This document shows, in pieces, positions 19,828 through 29,865 of a DNA stretch of 64,000 bases. The stretch covers positions 682,001 to 746,000 of the forward strand of contig NZ_JALPSC010000002.1 of NCBI RefSeq assembly GCF_023217965.1, written 5' to 3'. This stretch comes from Prevotella sp. E13-27 (GTDB lineage Bacteria; Bacteroidota; Bacteroidia; Bacteroidales; Bacteroidaceae). Position numbers and translations under genes: made by a program. The notes under the pieces were generated by a model that saw only the letters and a list, made by a program, of their open reading frames with translations, searched no databases and was not told the DNA's origin. Each line of letters starts with the position of its first letter. The first letter of the stretch is position 1.

Positions 19828-20985
19828 TCAGAGTTCGTCGCTGGTTATACCTTTGGGCAACTGACGGCAGTTGTAGCCAGAGGCCATGATTTCGCCGTAG
19901 GCACCCGCAGAACGTATAGCTATTAGGTCGCCACGATGGGTCTCGTTAAGGTCGATCTGCTTGGCAAATACATCGGTTGACTCACAGATTGGACCAACAA
20001 CATCGTAAGACTCAGTGGCGCTATCACTTGACAGGTTTTCAATCTTGTGATAAGCCTGATAGAGAGCAGGACGGATGAGGTCAGTAAAGCCAGCATCAAC
20101 AATACAGAACTTCTTAAACGCACCTTCCTTTATATATAATGTTCGCGTGATGAGAGAACCACATTGAGCAACGACGGCGCGACCAAGCTCGAAGTGAAGG
20201 CTTTGACCTGTACGCAGCTTTAATGTGCGGGCAAAGGTGTCGAAATAGGACTTGAAATCGGCTATGGGCAAACGGTTGGGGTGCTCGTAATCTACACCAA
20301 GACCTCCGCCTACGTTTATGTGCTCAACTGTGATGCGATGACGCTCGAGCTCATCCTGAAGCTCGTTGACACGGTTGCAGAGTGCCTTGAAGTCATTCAT
20401 GTCGAGTATCTGGCTACCAATATGGAAATGGAGTCCAACGACTTGAATGTTCTGAAGACAGGTGGCGTGTTCTATGACAGGAACCATATCACGCATGGCA
20501 ATGCCAAACTTATTCTCAGCCAAGCCCGTGGTTATATTGGCATGGGTATGAGCACCGACATTGGGATTCAGACGGAAGGCTACGCGAGCAGTCTTACCTT
20601 TCTGATGTGCCAGTTGGTTGATGACTTCCAGTTCGGGAATGCTCTCAACATTGAAGCAGAAGATGTTATTGTCAAGTCCAAGGTTTATCTCCCAATCGCT
20701 TTTGCCGACACCAGCATATACTATCTTCGAGGCGGGAAAGCCAGCACGAATGCATGCTTCAATCTCACCTCCGCTGACACAGTCGGCACCAAAACCTGCA
20801 TTGCGGATGATGCGCAGCAGCGAGGGATTTGCATTGGCCTTGACAGCATAGTGAACATGCCAGTTTTCATGACGTTCCACCTCGTCGTTGATGGTCTGCA
20901 GAGTCTTGCGAAGCAAATCTGCATCATAGTAGTAGAACGGTGTCCTGATGCTCTGGAATCGCTCTAAAGGAAACTGTCCTTTCAT
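19828..20985 (-). CDS. lysA: Diaminopimelate decarboxylase
   Basis: 385 residues. The alanine-racemase-like barrel carries the PLP lysine in VHYAVKANANPSLL (about residue 48), the phosphate-binding glycines in EHINVGGGLGVDY, and the C-terminal beta domain has IVDAGFTDLIRPALY, GPICESTDVFAK and AGAYGEIMASGYN. It makes L-lysine from meso-diaminopimelate, the last step of lysine synthesis, in the cytoplasm. It lies 151 bases after lysC, the first enzyme of the pathway, with a palindrome between. No lysine riboswitch-like structure is evident upstream. Confidence 0.95.
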   Translation of the reverse strand: MKGQFPLERFQSIRTPFYYYDADLLRKTLQTINDEVERHENWHVHYAVKANANPSLLRIIRNAGFGADCVSGGEIEACIRAGFPASKIVYAGVGKSDWEINLGLDNNIFCFNVESIPELEVINQLAHQKGKTARVAFRLNPNVGAHTHANITTGLAENKFGIAMRDMVPVIEHATCLQNIQVVGLHFHIGSQILDMNDFKALCNRVNELQDELERHRITVEHINVGGGLGVDYEHPNRLPIADFKSYFDTFARTLKLRTGQSLHFELGRAVVAQCGSLITRTLYIKEGAFKKFCIVDAGFTDLIRPALYQAYHKIENLSSDSATESYDVVGPICESTDVFAKQIDLNETHRGDLIAIRSAGAYGEIMASGYNCRQLPKGITSDEL

Positions 20986-21058
20986 ATCTATTTGGGTTTT
21001 TAACTAATTTAGTTTTGTGTGTTGTTATAATACGAATATCGTATTCAAAGTTTGTTTT

Positions 21059-21116
21059 ACGACCACGAATTAAATGAATTCTACGAATACTCGTATGGTT
21101 ATTAATTCGTGGTCGC
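21059..21116. repeat. Palindromic repeat, ACCACGAATTAA type (short form)
   Basis: CGACCACGAATTAA (21060-21073) is matched by TTAATTCGTGGTCG (21102-21115), 28 bases apart, in the lysC-lysA spacer. The same ACCACGAATT ends flank a longer element at 46117-46280. It could act as a terminator or mRNA-processing hairpin between lysC and lysA. Confidence 0.75.
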
Positions 21117-21136
21117 TAAACTATTTTTATCTTATA

Positions 21137-22453
21137 CTATTTGAACAGCGTGTCGCTGAGTGACTGTAGGGCGCGACGCTTATCTTCCTCACGGATGAGG
21201 AATGAGATGTTGTAGTTCGAACCTCCGTAGGAAATCATTCTCACGGGGATGTTCTTCATTGCCTCGAGCACTTTTGTTTCGAAACCGATGTTTGACCAGT
21301 CGAGGTCACCAACAACACAGATTACGCACATGCCGGTATCTACTGTTACAGTACCGTATTTCTTCAGTTCATCAACAATCTCGCCAAGATGAGCAGAGTT
21401 GTCGATAGACATAGATACGCCAACCTCTGATGTGCAGACCATGTCAATGGGTGTCTGATAGCTCTCGAAAATCTCGAACACTTTTCTGAGGAAACCTGTG
21501 GCGAGAAGCATGCGAGATGACTTGATCTTGATGGCGATGATGTTGTCCTTAGCAGCAACAGCCTTAATCTTTCCATACTCAGTGGTATTGGAGATTGTGG
21601 TTCCCTCAGCCTCTGGATCCATGGTGTTAAGCAAACGTACTGGTATGCCTGCATACTTTGCTGGCTGAACACAGGTTGGGTGGAGGATCTTTGCTCCGAA
21701 GTAAGCGAGCTCAGCAGCCTCTTCGAAGTGGAGCTGATGGACAGGCTCTGTCTTGTCAACAACGCGTGGGTCGTTGTTGTGCATGCCGTCGATGTCGGTC
21801 CATATCTGAATCTCCTCTGCGCTGATAGCTGCGCCGATGAGTGATGCTGTGTAGTCGCTACCTCCACGCTGCAGGTTATCTACCTCGCCATAGGCATTGC
21901 GGCAGATGAAGCCCTGAGTGATATATACCTGGTGCTGGCCAATCTGATCCATGATAGCACCAAGTTTCTCCTTGATATAGATAGGATCGGGCTCGGCATT
22001 CTTGTCAGTACGCATAAAGTCAAGGGCATTGACAAGTACAGCATCGATGCCCTGCTCGCGCATATAGTTGACAACCATGTTTGTTGATATCATTTCGCCC
22101 TGTGCCACGATGCTCTTCTCTTCGAACGAGGTGAAGAGCTCCTTGGTGAATGAGCGCAGATACTGGAATTCCTCGCGCAGGAAATCGGCTGTCTGCTGCT
22201 TTAACTCAGCGTTAGCATAGAGCTCATCCAGATGGCGCAGATATTTCTGCTCCAGACGGTTGATAACCTCGTTGGCACCATCGGGATTCTTCTTGTAGAG
22301 ATAGTCGGAAATCTCGACAAGAGAGTTAGTAGTGCCTGACATGGCTGAAAGTACTACAAAAACGGGCTCACCTGACTTGGTGACCAGTGAGGTCACTTCT
22401 TTCATTCTTTGTGGCGATCCTACAGAGGTACCACCAAACTTCATCACTTTCAT
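21137..22453 (-). CDS. lysC: Aspartate kinase
   Basis: 438 residues, a monofunctional enzyme. The kinase domain opens MKVMKFGGTSVGSPQRM and includes LQRGGSDYTASLIGAAI and IWTDIDGMHNNDPRVV. Residues about 300-438 hold two ACT domains (SSRMLLATGFLRKVFEIF; IDNSAHLGEIVDEL), the usual site of feedback by lysine or threonine. It phosphorylates L-aspartate, the first step to lysine, methionine and threonine. The lysA gene follows downstream and metA lies elsewhere in the window (59187). The gap of 47 bases to ftsE upstream shows no clear promoter. Confidence 0.94.
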   Translation of the reverse strand: MKVMKFGGTSVGSPQRMKEVTSLVTKSGEPVFVVLSAMSGTTNSLVEISDYLYKKNPDGANEVINRLEQKYLRHLDELYANAELKQQTADFLREEFQYLRSFTKELFTSFEEKSIVAQGEMISTNMVVNYMREQGIDAVLVNALDFMRTDKNAEPDPIYIKEKLGAIMDQIGQHQVYITQGFICRNAYGEVDNLQRGGSDYTASLIGAAISAEEIQIWTDIDGMHNNDPRVVDKTEPVHQLHFEEAAELAYFGAKILHPTCVQPAKYAGIPVRLLNTMDPEAEGTTISNTTEYGKIKAVAAKDNIIAIKIKSSRMLLATGFLRKVFEIFESYQTPIDMVCTSEVGVSMSIDNSAHLGEIVDELKKYGTVTVDTGMCVICVVGDLDWSNIGFETKVLEAMKNIPVRMISYGGSNYNISFLIREEDKRRALQSLSDTLFK

Positions 22454-22500
22454 AGTCGTACTATTATTATATTTGTTGTTTTCTTTATTGACAGTTAATA

Positions 22501-23256
22501 TTAAGACTCGAGAATCATAATTGGTTCGTCGTTGCTTTCCTGAACAGGTTCTTCTTCAAGATTTTCTTCAATCTGCATCTTGTTATAGTCGCTGGTCATT
22601 TCCTCTATGCGACCATCAACACAGCGATACACGATGCCTGGGAACTCTTCGAGCAGAGGCATGTTGTGGGTTGACATGATGACAGCCGTACCTGTTTGAG
22701 CTATGTGACGCAGAATCTCCATGATGGTGTGTGCTGTCTCAGGGTCGAGGTTGCCCATGGGTTCGTCGGCCACAATCATTTTTGGACTATTGAGGAGGGC
22801 ACGGGCAATGGCTACACGCTGCTGCTCACCTCCAGACAGCTCATGAGGCATGCAATTCATCTTTGACTTCATACCTACGAGTTCAAGCACTTCAGTAATG
22901 CGCGCATCGACATCAGCTTTCTTCCAGCCTGTGGCACGAAGCACGAATCGCAGATTCTTATAGATTGTTCTATCGGTAAGAAGCTGAAAGTCCTGAAAGA
23001 TGATACCCATCTGTCGACGCAAGGCAGGTATATGCTTGCGACGTAGGGTAGTGAGGTCTGTGTCTAGCACCATTGCTGTATCAGCTTCTTTGACATCGAG
23101 CTCGAAGTAGAGTGTCTTCAAGAGTGAGCTCTTGCCTGAACCAACACGTCCTATGAGATAGACGAACTCGCCTTCATCAACCTTGAAGTCAACATCGGAG
23201 AGTATTTTTGAACCGTCCTGCTGATATATGTTTACGTTTTTATATTCAACTAACAT
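22501..23256 (-). CDS. ftsE: FtsE-like ABC transporter ATP-binding protein
   Basis: 251 residues: Walker [15 protein letters not shown] (residues 36-49), Q-loop [10 protein letters not shown], signature [15 protein letters not shown], Walker [15 protein letters not shown], and the switch His in [12 protein letters not shown]. The order [16 protein letters not shown] matches FtsE, which with FtsX controls septal peptidoglycan hydrolases at the division ring. The C-terminal acidic tail (residues 225-251) is extra. No ftsX lies next to it; the gene is packed between hisIE (27 bases) and lysC. Confidence 0.85.
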   Translation of the reverse strand: MLVEYKNVNIYQQDGSKILSDVDFKVDEGEFVYLIGRVGSGKSSLLKTLYFELDVKEADTAMVLDTDLTTLRRKHIPALRRQMGIIFQDFQLLTDRTIYKNLRFVLRATGWKKADVDARITEVLELVGMKSKMNCMPHELSGGEQQRVAIARALLNSPKMIVADEPMGNLDPETAHTIMEILRHIAQTGTAVIMSTHNMPLLEEFPGIVYRCVDGRIEEMTSDYNKMQIEENLEEEPVQESNDEPIMILES

Positions 23257-23283
23257 GTCATTATTGCCTTTTAAAGATAATGA

Positions 23284-23934
23284 TTAATCCATTGTGCCAG
23301 CAGCCTTTGCCTTGCGACGTTGGGCATCCCAGTTAGGGTCGTGGCGGCGATGAAGCTCTTCTGCCAGTTGCTCTATGCGAAGACCTTTACTTGTAAGAAG
23401 CACCATGAGATGATAGAGCATGTCGGCACCTTCGTAGATGAGATGCTCGTTGTCGCCATTTGTGGCTTCTATGACGGTCTCAAGGGCTTCTTCGCCCAAT
23501 TTCTGAGCCATCTTGTTAACACCATCGCGGAACAGTTTTGTGGTATAGCTGCCCTCGGGCATCTCAGTGTGACGCTTGTCAATGAAGTCCTGAAGCTCGG
23601 AAAGGAATGAAATGGCACTCAAGCCATTGTTCTCCTCACCCCAGCAGGTGTCTGTGCCTGTGTGACAGGTAGGTCCGTCAGGAGTAGCGCGTACAAGTAA
23701 TGTGTCGTGGTCGCAGTCGGACTTTATACTTACAAGATGAAGGAAGTTACACGAGGTCTCGCCCTTAGTCCAAAGGCAGTTCCTTGAGCGGCTCCAGAAT
23801 GTCACTTTGCCTGTGGCGAGGGTCTTCTGATAAGCCTCTTCATTCATATAGCCAAGCATCAGCACGTTGCGTGTGTTGGCATCTTGTATTATTGCCGGCA
23901 CGAGTCCGTCACATTTTTTGAAATCTATTTCCAT
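23284..23934 (-). CDS. hisIE: Phosphoribosyl-AMP cyclohydrolase / phosphoribosyl-ATP pyrophosphatase
   Basis: 216 residues with both domains fused. The HisI part (about 1-110) has MLGYMNEEAYQKTL, WSRSRNCLWTKGETS and the metal-binding SDCDHDTLLV and CHTGTDTCW. The HisE part (about 115-205) has GEEALETVIEA and LYHLMVLL helices. They carry out steps two and three of histidine synthesis. It is part of a run hisH-hisA-hisF-hisIE; hisG, D, C and B are not in the window. Confidence 0.95.
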   Translation of the reverse strand: MEIDFKKCDGLVPAIIQDANTRNVLMLGYMNEEAYQKTLATGKVTFWSRSRNCLWTKGETSCNFLHLVSIKSDCDHDTLLVRATPDGPTCHTGTDTCWGEENNGLSAISFLSELQDFIDKRHTEMPEGSYTTKLFRDGVNKMAQKLGEEALETVIEATNGDNEHLIYEGADMLYHLMVLLTSKGLRIEQLAEELHRRHDPNWDAQRRKAKAAGTMD

Positions 23935-23975
23935 AGTTGTATTTTGACTGTTTCGCTATTTACTATTTCATATGT

Positions 23976-24752
23976 TTACAATCTCACATTTATGCCTTCA
24001 TCAAGCAGGTATTGCTTTAGCTCTGGGATGAGTATCTCTCCGAAATGGAAGACGCTTGCTGCCAGTGCTGCGTCGGCTTTTCCTTTAATGAACGTGTCGC
24101 GGAAGTGCTCTTTACTCCCTGCGCCGCCACTTGCAATAATTGGTATAGAGAGCTTGTCGGCTAACTTGCTTATGGCTTCGTTTGCATAGCCAGTCTTAAC
24201 GCCATCGTGATTCATGCTCGTGAAGAGTATCTCGCCAGCACCTCGCTCCTGTGCTTCATAAGCCCACTGGAACAGGTCGAGTTCAGTACGTTCGCGTCCG
24301 CCTTTCAGATAGCAATGCCATGGGGTATGGAGTGGATCGTTTTCGTCATCCATCCTTGCGTCGATGGCGCATACACATACTTGTGAGCCGAAATGCTTGG
24401 CAATCTCGTCGATAAGTTCCGGATGACGTATGGCAGCGCTGTTGATGCTCACCTTGTCGGCTCCAGCATATAGGAGTCGCTCAACATCGCTCAGCTCGTT
24501 GATGCCACCGCCCACGGTGAATGGTATGTTAATAGCTTTTGCCACACGTGACACCATGTCGGTGAACGTCTTGCGCTCCTCAAACGATGCTGTGATGTCA
24601 AGGAACACCAGCTCGTCGGCACCAGCATCGCTGTAGGCTTTACCCAGTTCAACAGGGTCGCCAGCTCTACGCAGGTTGACGAAGTTTGTTCCTTTAACTG
24701 TTTCTCCGTTTTTTACGTCCAGACAAGGTATGATTCGCTTTGCTAAACTCAT
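23976..24752 (-). CDS. hisF: Imidazole glycerol phosphate synthase, cyclase subunit
   Basis: 258 residues, a (beta/alpha)8 barrel. The catalytic aspartates are in [15 protein letters not shown] (about residue 11) and CAIDARMD (about residue 130); phosphate-binding loops are TVGGGI and IASGGAGS. It uses ammonia from HisH to form IGP and AICAR. Spaced 36 bases after hisA in the his operon. Confidence 0.96.
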   Translation of the reverse strand: MSLAKRIIPCLDVKNGETVKGTNFVNLRRAGDPVELGKAYSDAGADELVFLDITASFEERKTFTDMVSRVAKAINIPFTVGGGINELSDVERLLYAGADKVSINSAAIRHPELIDEIAKHFGSQVCVCAIDARMDDENDPLHTPWHCYLKGGRERTELDLFQWAYEAQERGAGEILFTSMNHDGVKTGYANEAISKLADKLSIPIIASGGAGSKEHFRDTFIKGKADAALAASVFHFGEILIPELKQYLLDEGINVRL

Positions 24753-24788
24753 GGTTATATGTTGTGTTCAGATGCTTTAATATTTTGC

Positions 24789-25526
24789 TCAGATACGTTC
24801 AATTGTCTCTTTAAGCTCTATCAGGTCAATCTTTCCTTCATAGATGGCTTTGCCAAAGACTACTGCAGGAATGCCATCTTGCTGAAGAGCAACGATATCT
24901 GATATGGAGCTGACACCGCCGCTTGCTATCAGGTGAAGGTCGGGATATGCCGCCATCACTTCCTTGTATAACTGGTTAGCTGGTCCGGCAAGTGTTCCGT
25001 CTTTGGAAATCTCTGTACAGAGAACATTCTTCACACCCATATCGACATACTGTTTAAGGAATGGGAGTAATGACATCTTTGAATCCTCAAGCCATCCGTT
25101 AATGCTTATGAACCCGTTTCTTACGTCTGCTCCAAGAATAATCCTGTCTGAGCCATATTTCTTCAGCCAAGATTCAAAAAGCGAAGGATTGCTCACGGCT
25201 ATTGAACCCACGGTAACCATAGAAGCACCACAATTGAACGCCTGTTCTATATCTTCGTCAGTCTTAATGCCACCGCCGAAATCGACTATTAGACTGGTCT
25301 CTGTCGTTATGGCTTTGAGTGCATCGCTGTTAACTATATGCTTTGACTTAGCTCCATCAAGGTCAACGACATGAAGACGGGTATAGCCTAAACGCTCGAA
25401 GTTCTTTGCTATCTCGACAGGCGAGTCACTATAGACCGTCTTTGCGTCATAGTCGCCCTTGATCAAGCGCACGCACTGGCCGTTTATTATGTCAATAGCG
25501 GGTATAAGTTCTATCTTCGTAGTCAT
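24789..25526 (-). CDS. hisA: ProFAR isomerase
   Basis: 245 residues, a (beta/alpha)8 barrel related to HisF. Catalytic Asp in LIPAIDIINGQCVRL (about residue 11) and the second in ILGADVRNG (about residue 130), with FGGGIKTDED and IASGGVSS phosphate loops. It isomerises phosphoribosyl-formimino-AICAR phosphate in histidine synthesis. The spacer to hisH holds a duplicated 23-base unit that supplies its ribosome-binding site. Confidence 0.96.
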   Translation of the reverse strand: MTTKIELIPAIDIINGQCVRLIKGDYDAKTVYSDSPVEIAKNFERLGYTRLHVVDLDGAKSKHIVNSDALKAITTETSLIVDFGGGIKTDEDIEQAFNCGASMVTVGSIAVSNPSLFESWLKKYGSDRIILGADVRNGFISINGWLEDSKMSLLPFLKQYVDMGVKNVLCTEISKDGTLAGPANQLYKEVMAAYPDLHLIASGGVSSISDIVALQQDGIPAVVFGKAIYEGKIDLIELKETIERI

Positions 25527-25530
25527 TTCC

Positions 25531-25576
25531 TTTTCTCCTTTATCAGCTTGTTCTTTTCTCCTTTGATAGCTTATTC
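25531..25576. repeat. Tandem duplication of 23 bases before hisA
   Basis: Two adjacent 23-base units (25531-25553 and 25554-25576), TTTTCTCCTTTATCAGCTTG-like, differ at three positions. On the minus strand each carries AAGGAGAAAA; the one nearest hisA acts as its Shine-Dalgarno-like sequence. Confidence 0.7.
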
Positions 25577-25595
25577 TTGAGTTATCAACTATTCG

Positions 25596-26189
25596 TTACT
25601 GAGCTATTGATAAGAAGTTCTTCAGTATCTGCTCTCCAACACTTCCGCTCTTCTCTGGATGGAACTGCGTTGCAAAGAAATTATCTTTATGAATAGCTGC
25701 GGAATAGGGCGTGATATAGTCTGCTGTTGCGATGGTCTCCTTGCAGAGTGGCACATAATAGCTGTGTACGAAATAGACATACTTGTCTTCTATGCCATTC
25801 ATCAAAGCTGATTTCGTGTCATATAGCTTGTTCCAGCCCATGCATGGCACTTTGTCTTCATGACGAGTAGGGCAGAAACGCTTCACCTCAGTATCAAAGA
25901 TACCGATGCAGGCAACATCGCCTTCTTCAGAATGTTTGCATAGTAGTTGCTGACCTACACAAATGCCTAAGACTGGCTGACATAGTGAACGTATTACCTC
26001 GTCAAGATTTCTTGCGCGAAGATACTCCATGGCACTACGAGCTTCGCCCTGACCAGGGAAAATCACACAGTCTGCGCTTTTCAGTTGTTCTGCATCATCA
26101 GTAAGCAATGGCTCCACACCTAAACGGTTGAATGCGTTGATGACTGAGCAGATGTTGCCAGCATTATATTTGACTATTGCAATATTCAT
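25596..26189 (-). CDS. hisH: Imidazole glycerol phosphate synthase, glutaminase subunit
   Basis: 197 residues from the ATG at 26187-26189 (MNIAIVKYNAGNICSV), one base after the purU stop; upstream in-frame codons belong to purU in another frame. Class I glutamine amidotransferase: oxyanion and nucleophile segment LGICVGQQLL (Cys about 78), and FHPEKSG near the C-terminus with the catalytic His-Glu. It supplies ammonia to HisF. Confidence 0.95.
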   Translation of the reverse strand: MNIAIVKYNAGNICSVINAFNRLGVEPLLTDDAEQLKSADCVIFPGQGEARSAMEYLRARNLDEVIRSLCQPVLGICVGQQLLCKHSEEGDVACIGIFDTEVKRFCPTRHEDKVPCMGWNKLYDTKSALMNGIEDKYVYFVHSYYVPLCKETIATADYITPYSAAIHKDNFFATQFHPEKSGSVGEQILKNFLSIAQ

Positions 26190-26190
26190 T

Positions 26191-27054
26191 TTAGCTGAAG
26201 ATGATGGTCTTATTCTTGTAAGTGAGAATCTTTCTTTGTATGTGCTTTGAGACAGCTCGTGAGAGCACAATCTTTTCCAGATCCTTACCTTTAAGCACGA
26301 GACTCTCAGGCGTGTCCTTATGTGTTATGCGTGCCACGTCTTGCTCTATGATTGGACCTGCGTCGAGTTCTGCTGTTACATAGTGACTCGTGGCACCGAT
26401 AATCTTCACTCCGCGTTCCCATGCCTGATGGTAGGGCTTTGCTCCAACGAAAGCTGGAAGGAACGAGTGGTGAATGTTGATGATATGGTGTGGATAGGCA
26501 GCTATCATGTCGTCACTTATTATCTGCATGTATCTTGCAAGTACGATGAATGTTACTTTCTCCTTCTTCAGAAGGTCCATCTCTGCCTGTTCCACTTCAG
26601 CCTTATTTGAATGGTCTTTCTTTATGCTCCATACATGATATGGAATGCCGAACTGCTCAGCTACATAACGCAAGTCCTCGTGGTTAGAGACAATGCAGGG
26701 TATGTCAACATCGTACTCTCCGGCTTTCCATCTTGCAAGCAGATCATAAAGACAGTGGCTCATCTTGCTGACGAAGATTGCCATACGAGGACGCTGGTCG
26801 CTGAAATAAAGGTTGAACTCCATCTGATAACGCTGTGCATAGAGCGTCTTTATGTATTCGTTAATCTTTTCTCGTGGAATAAGAAAACCATCAAGTTCCC
26901 ATTGTATACGCATGAAAAACATACCATCCTGATGGTCAACATATTGGTCAAGGTCAACGATGTTACCTTGGTTATCCGTGATAAATTTTGTAACTTCTGA
27001 TATAATGCCTTGCTGATCTGGGCAATGCAGAAGAAGAATAGCTGTTGGCTTCAT
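26191..27054 (-). CDS. purU: Formyltetrahydrofolate deformylase
   Basis: 287 residues. An N-terminal ACT domain (LLHCPDQQGIISEVTKFI) is followed by a formyltransferase-like domain with the catalytic HHSFLPAFVGAKPYHQA segment and GATSHYVTAELDAGPII. It hydrolyses 10-formyl-THF to formate and THF, balancing one-carbon units. It is the first gene of the purU-hisHAF-IE run; purine and histidine metabolism meet through AICAR and formyl-THF, so the neighbourhood is sensible. Confidence 0.94.
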   Translation of the reverse strand: MKPTAILLLHCPDQQGIISEVTKFITDNQGNIVDLDQYVDHQDGMFFMRIQWELDGFLIPREKINEYIKTLYAQRYQMEFNLYFSDQRPRMAIFVSKMSHCLYDLLARWKAGEYDVDIPCIVSNHEDLRYVAEQFGIPYHVWSIKKDHSNKAEVEQAEMDLLKKEKVTFIVLARYMQIISDDMIAAYPHHIINIHHSFLPAFVGAKPYHQAWERGVKIIGATSHYVTAELDAGPIIEQDVARITHKDTPESLVLKGKDLEKIVLSRAVSKHIQRKILTYKNKTIIFS

Positions 27055-27091
27055 TCCTTATATGTTATTTTATTAAGTCTATTTCAACGTG

Positions 27092-27099
27092 CAAAATTA
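27092..27099 (-). promoter_or_regulatory. Probable -7 element of purU
   Basis: TAATTTTG on the minus strand, 37 bases upstream of the purU ATG. A good TTTG element at the right spacing is not evident, so the call is tentative. Confidence 0.45.
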
Positions 27100-27206
27100 C
27101 ATAAATAATTCGAGTTTATTGTCCTTTATAGTGAAAAATGCATTTTTTTTTCGATAAAAGAAACAAAAACGTATAAACAACACGTTTAAATACACTAAGA
27201 AACAAG

Positions 27207-27275
27207 TTTCACGAGTTTTACGTCTTTTTCTAATACTTGTACCAAGTATAGCCAGATAGCGTAAAACCCGTGAAA
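27207..27275. repeat. Inverted repeat downstream of atpG
   Basis: TTTCACGAGTTTTACG (27207-27222) pairs with CGTAAAACCCGTGAAA (27260-27275) with one mismatch, and ACTTGTACCAAGT forms a small dyad between them. It lies in the 243-base spacer between atpG and purU and may end or stabilise the ATP synthase message. The rest of the spacer is A+T rich with only the purU promoter. Confidence 0.65.
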
Positions 27276-27297
27276 ATTGTTTTGAATGAAATGGTTA

Positions 27298-28266
27298 TCA
27301 GTTGTTTACCGTTCCACCAACAATATCAAGAAGCTCGCTCGTGATTGCCTGTTGACGGCTCTTGTTGTATTGCAGGTTCAGCTGACGCAACAACTCATCA
27401 GCATTATCTGTAGCAGTCTGCATGGCCACCATGCGTGCTGCATGCTCAGAAGCCACGTTGTCGAGTAGGGCCGTGTAGAGCATCAGATGTCCCATCTTCG
27501 GTATGAGCTGCGACAGAACAGTATGCATGTCTGGCTCAACTATGAAGTTGTCGTTCAGAGGCTTAACCTCATTTTCGTTCACCTCGCGTTTGCGACCGTG
27601 TTGCTTCAGATAGTCCATTGCCTTCTTCGTGACAACGTTCGAACTAAGGTCGCGCTCATGATCGCTGTTCAGTTCGCTCTCGATGTCAATGGGAAGGAAA
27701 GTCTTGTGTGTAAGAACCTGTGAACCAGCACTTTTGAAGTGGTGATAAATAAGCTCTACTTTGTCAATCTCTCCTTTAGCGAAACGCTCTCCCAGTTCCA
27801 TGGCCAGGTCGATGCATTGCTTCACATTGGGATGGTCAACCAGATCGGCCAAGTCGCACTTTACGATGCAGCCCATTTTGCGAGCTTTCTCAGCCACCTT
27901 GCGCCCTATAGGATAGACCTCAACATTGTCCTTGCCTAACTCAGCGGAAAGAGCCTCTGTTGCTTTGGTCATAGTCTTGATGACATTCGCATTAAAGCCG
28001 CCGCAGAGTGAAGAATTGCTGGAGAAAACAACTAACGCAACTCGCTTGACAGGACGCTCCTGATCATAGATGGTCTGTGCCTCAGCCTCTGCTGCCAAGA
28101 ACGATTTCAAGATGTGCTCCAGCATCGTCTCATATGGCAGCATATTCTGTATAGCCACCTGAGCATGATGTAGCTTAGAGCTTGCCACCATTTTCATCGC
28201 GCTCGTAATCTTGCGCGTTGAATTTACAGAGGCTATACGTCCTTTAATCTCTTTCAGACTTGGCAT
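27298..28266 (-). CDS. atpG: ATP synthase F1 gamma subunit
   Basis: 322 residues, about 30 longer than in E. coli owing to an internal insertion common in Bacteroidota. The N-terminal coil reads LKEIKGRIASVNSTRKITSAMKMVASSKL, the Rossmann-like part has CGGFNANVIK, and the C-terminal coil ends ALLDNVASEHAARMVAMQTATDNADELL. It is the rotor shaft of F1. Last gene of the operon, 6 bases after atpA. Confidence 0.95.
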   Translation of the reverse strand: MPSLKEIKGRIASVNSTRKITSAMKMVASSKLHHAQVAIQNMLPYETMLEHILKSFLAAEAEAQTIYDQERPVKRVALVVFSSNSSLCGGFNANVIKTMTKATEALSAELGKDNVEVYPIGRKVAEKARKMGCIVKCDLADLVDHPNVKQCIDLAMELGERFAKGEIDKVELIYHHFKSAGSQVLTHKTFLPIDIESELNSDHERDLSSNVVTKKAMDYLKQHGRKREVNENEVKPLNDNFIVEPDMHTVLSQLIPKMGHLMLYTALLDNVASEHAARMVAMQTATDNADELLRQLNLQYNKSRQQAITSELLDIVGGTVNN

Positions 28267-28272
28267 AGGCTA

Positions 28273-29859
28273 TTAAGCTTTGTAGGTCCCAGCGATATCA
28301 GCCATTACAGCTTCTATCTTCTTAGTTGTCTCGTCGTCAATCTTACCTGCGGTGAGTGTCTCTATTACCTCAGGATTCTGAGTGCGCAACTTGTCGAGAA
28401 ACTGATCCTGGCATTGGCGAACCTTGTCAATAGGTACCTGACGCATCAGACCATGAACGCCACAGTAGAGGATAGCAATCTGTTCACCAACTGGCATTGG
28501 GCTGTACTGCGGCTGAATGAGCAACTGGTTGTTCTTACGTCCACGGTCAAGTGTCATAGCTGTAACGGCATCCATATCAGAAGAGAACTTCGAGAATGCT
28601 TCAAGCTCACGATACTGTGCCTGGTCAATCTTCAGAGTACCTGCCACCTTCTTCATAGACTTAATCTGAGCAGAGCCGCCTACACGTGACACAGAGATAC
28701 CTACGTTGATTGCCGGACGGAAGCCCTGGTTGAAGAGGTCGCTCTCAAGGAATATCTGTCCATCGGTGATTGAGATAACGTTTGTCGGGATGTATGCCGA
28801 CACGTCACCTGCCTGTGTCTCGATAATTGGAAGAGCTGTCAGGGAACCGCCACCACGAACATGTCCTTTCATGCAATCGGGCAGGTCGTTCATCTTTTCA
28901 GCCACCTCCTGCTGTTCGTTAATCTTTGCAGCACGCTCCAACAGACGGCTATGCAAATAGAACACGTCTCCAGGGTATGCCTCACGTCCTGAAGGACGGC
29001 GCAAGATAAGCGATACCTCACGATAGGCTACAGCCTGCTTCGACAGGTCGTCATAGACAACGAGTGCAGGATAGCCTCGGTCACGGAAATATTCACCTAT
29101 GGCAGCACCGGCAAATGGTGCGTAGTACTGCATGGCAGCAGGGTCAGAGGCTGTAGCTGCAACAACGATGGTGTAGGGCAGGGCACCGTGGTCCTTGAGC
29201 GTCTGCACAAGGGCAGCTACGGTAGATGCTTTCTGACCTATTGCTACGTAGATGCAATATACAGGTTTTCCTGCTTCATAAAAACTCTTCTGGTTGATGA
29301 TGGTATCGACAGCTATAGCAGTCTTACCTGTCTGGCGGTCACCAATAATGAGCTCACGCTGTCCACGGCCAATGGGAATCATTGAGTCAACAGCTTTCAG
29401 ACCAGTCTGAAGCGGCTCTTTAACTGGCTGACGATAGATAACGCCAGGAGCCTTGCGGTCCAGAGGCATCTCGAACGCTCCAGTGAGATCTATATCTCCC
29501 TTGCCGTCAATAGCCTTACCCAGTGGGTTGATGACACGGCCAAGCATGTTGTCGTTAACAAGGATAGATGCAATTCGGCGTGTACGCTTTACTGTCATTC
29601 CTTCCTTGATGCCCGATGTTGTTCCAAGAAGCACACAACCTACGTTGTCTTCCTCCAGGTTCATCACGATAGCCATGGTGCCGTTCTCAAACTCCAGCAG
29701 TTCGTTAGCTTCAGCATTACGAAGACCATAGATGCGCGCAACACCATCGGAAACCTGCAATACTGTGCCAATCTCGTCGAATTGCGCATTATCGCTGATT
29801 CCTTTTAGCTGGTCAAGAAGTACCTGACTGACTTCGCTTGGTTTAATTTTATCTGACAT
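28273..29859 (-). CDS. atpA: ATP synthase F1 alpha subunit
   Basis: 528 residues. P-loop [14 protein letters not shown] (about residue 170), VYVAIGQK-like strand ([14 protein letters not shown]), and the arginine-finger region [16 protein letters not shown]. Non-catalytic nucleotide-binding partner of beta in F1. Spaced 6 bases from both neighbours, as expected of tight translational coupling. Confidence 0.97.
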   Translation of the reverse strand: MSDKIKPSEVSQVLLDQLKGISDNAQFDEIGTVLQVSDGVARIYGLRNAEANELLEFENGTMAIVMNLEEDNVGCVLLGTTSGIKEGMTVKRTRRIASILVNDNMLGRVINPLGKAIDGKGDIDLTGAFEMPLDRKAPGVIYRQPVKEPLQTGLKAVDSMIPIGRGQRELIIGDRQTGKTAIAVDTIINQKSFYEAGKPVYCIYVAIGQKASTVAALVQTLKDHGALPYTIVVAATASDPAAMQYYAPFAGAAIGEYFRDRGYPALVVYDDLSKQAVAYREVSLILRRPSGREAYPGDVFYLHSRLLERAAKINEQQEVAEKMNDLPDCMKGHVRGGGSLTALPIIETQAGDVSAYIPTNVISITDGQIFLESDLFNQGFRPAINVGISVSRVGGSAQIKSMKKVAGTLKIDQAQYRELEAFSKFSSDMDAVTAMTLDRGRKNNQLLIQPQYSPMPVGEQIAILYCGVHGLMRQVPIDKVRQCQDQFLDKLRTQNPEVIETLTAGKIDDETTKKIEAVMADIAGTYKA

Positions 29860-29865
29860 TGTTTT

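Noticed and set aside
20986..21136. Lysine riboswitch between lysC and lysA
   Set aside because: Only a simple two-arm palindrome of the dispersed ACCACGAATT family is visible; no multi-helix lysine aptamer pattern could be found.
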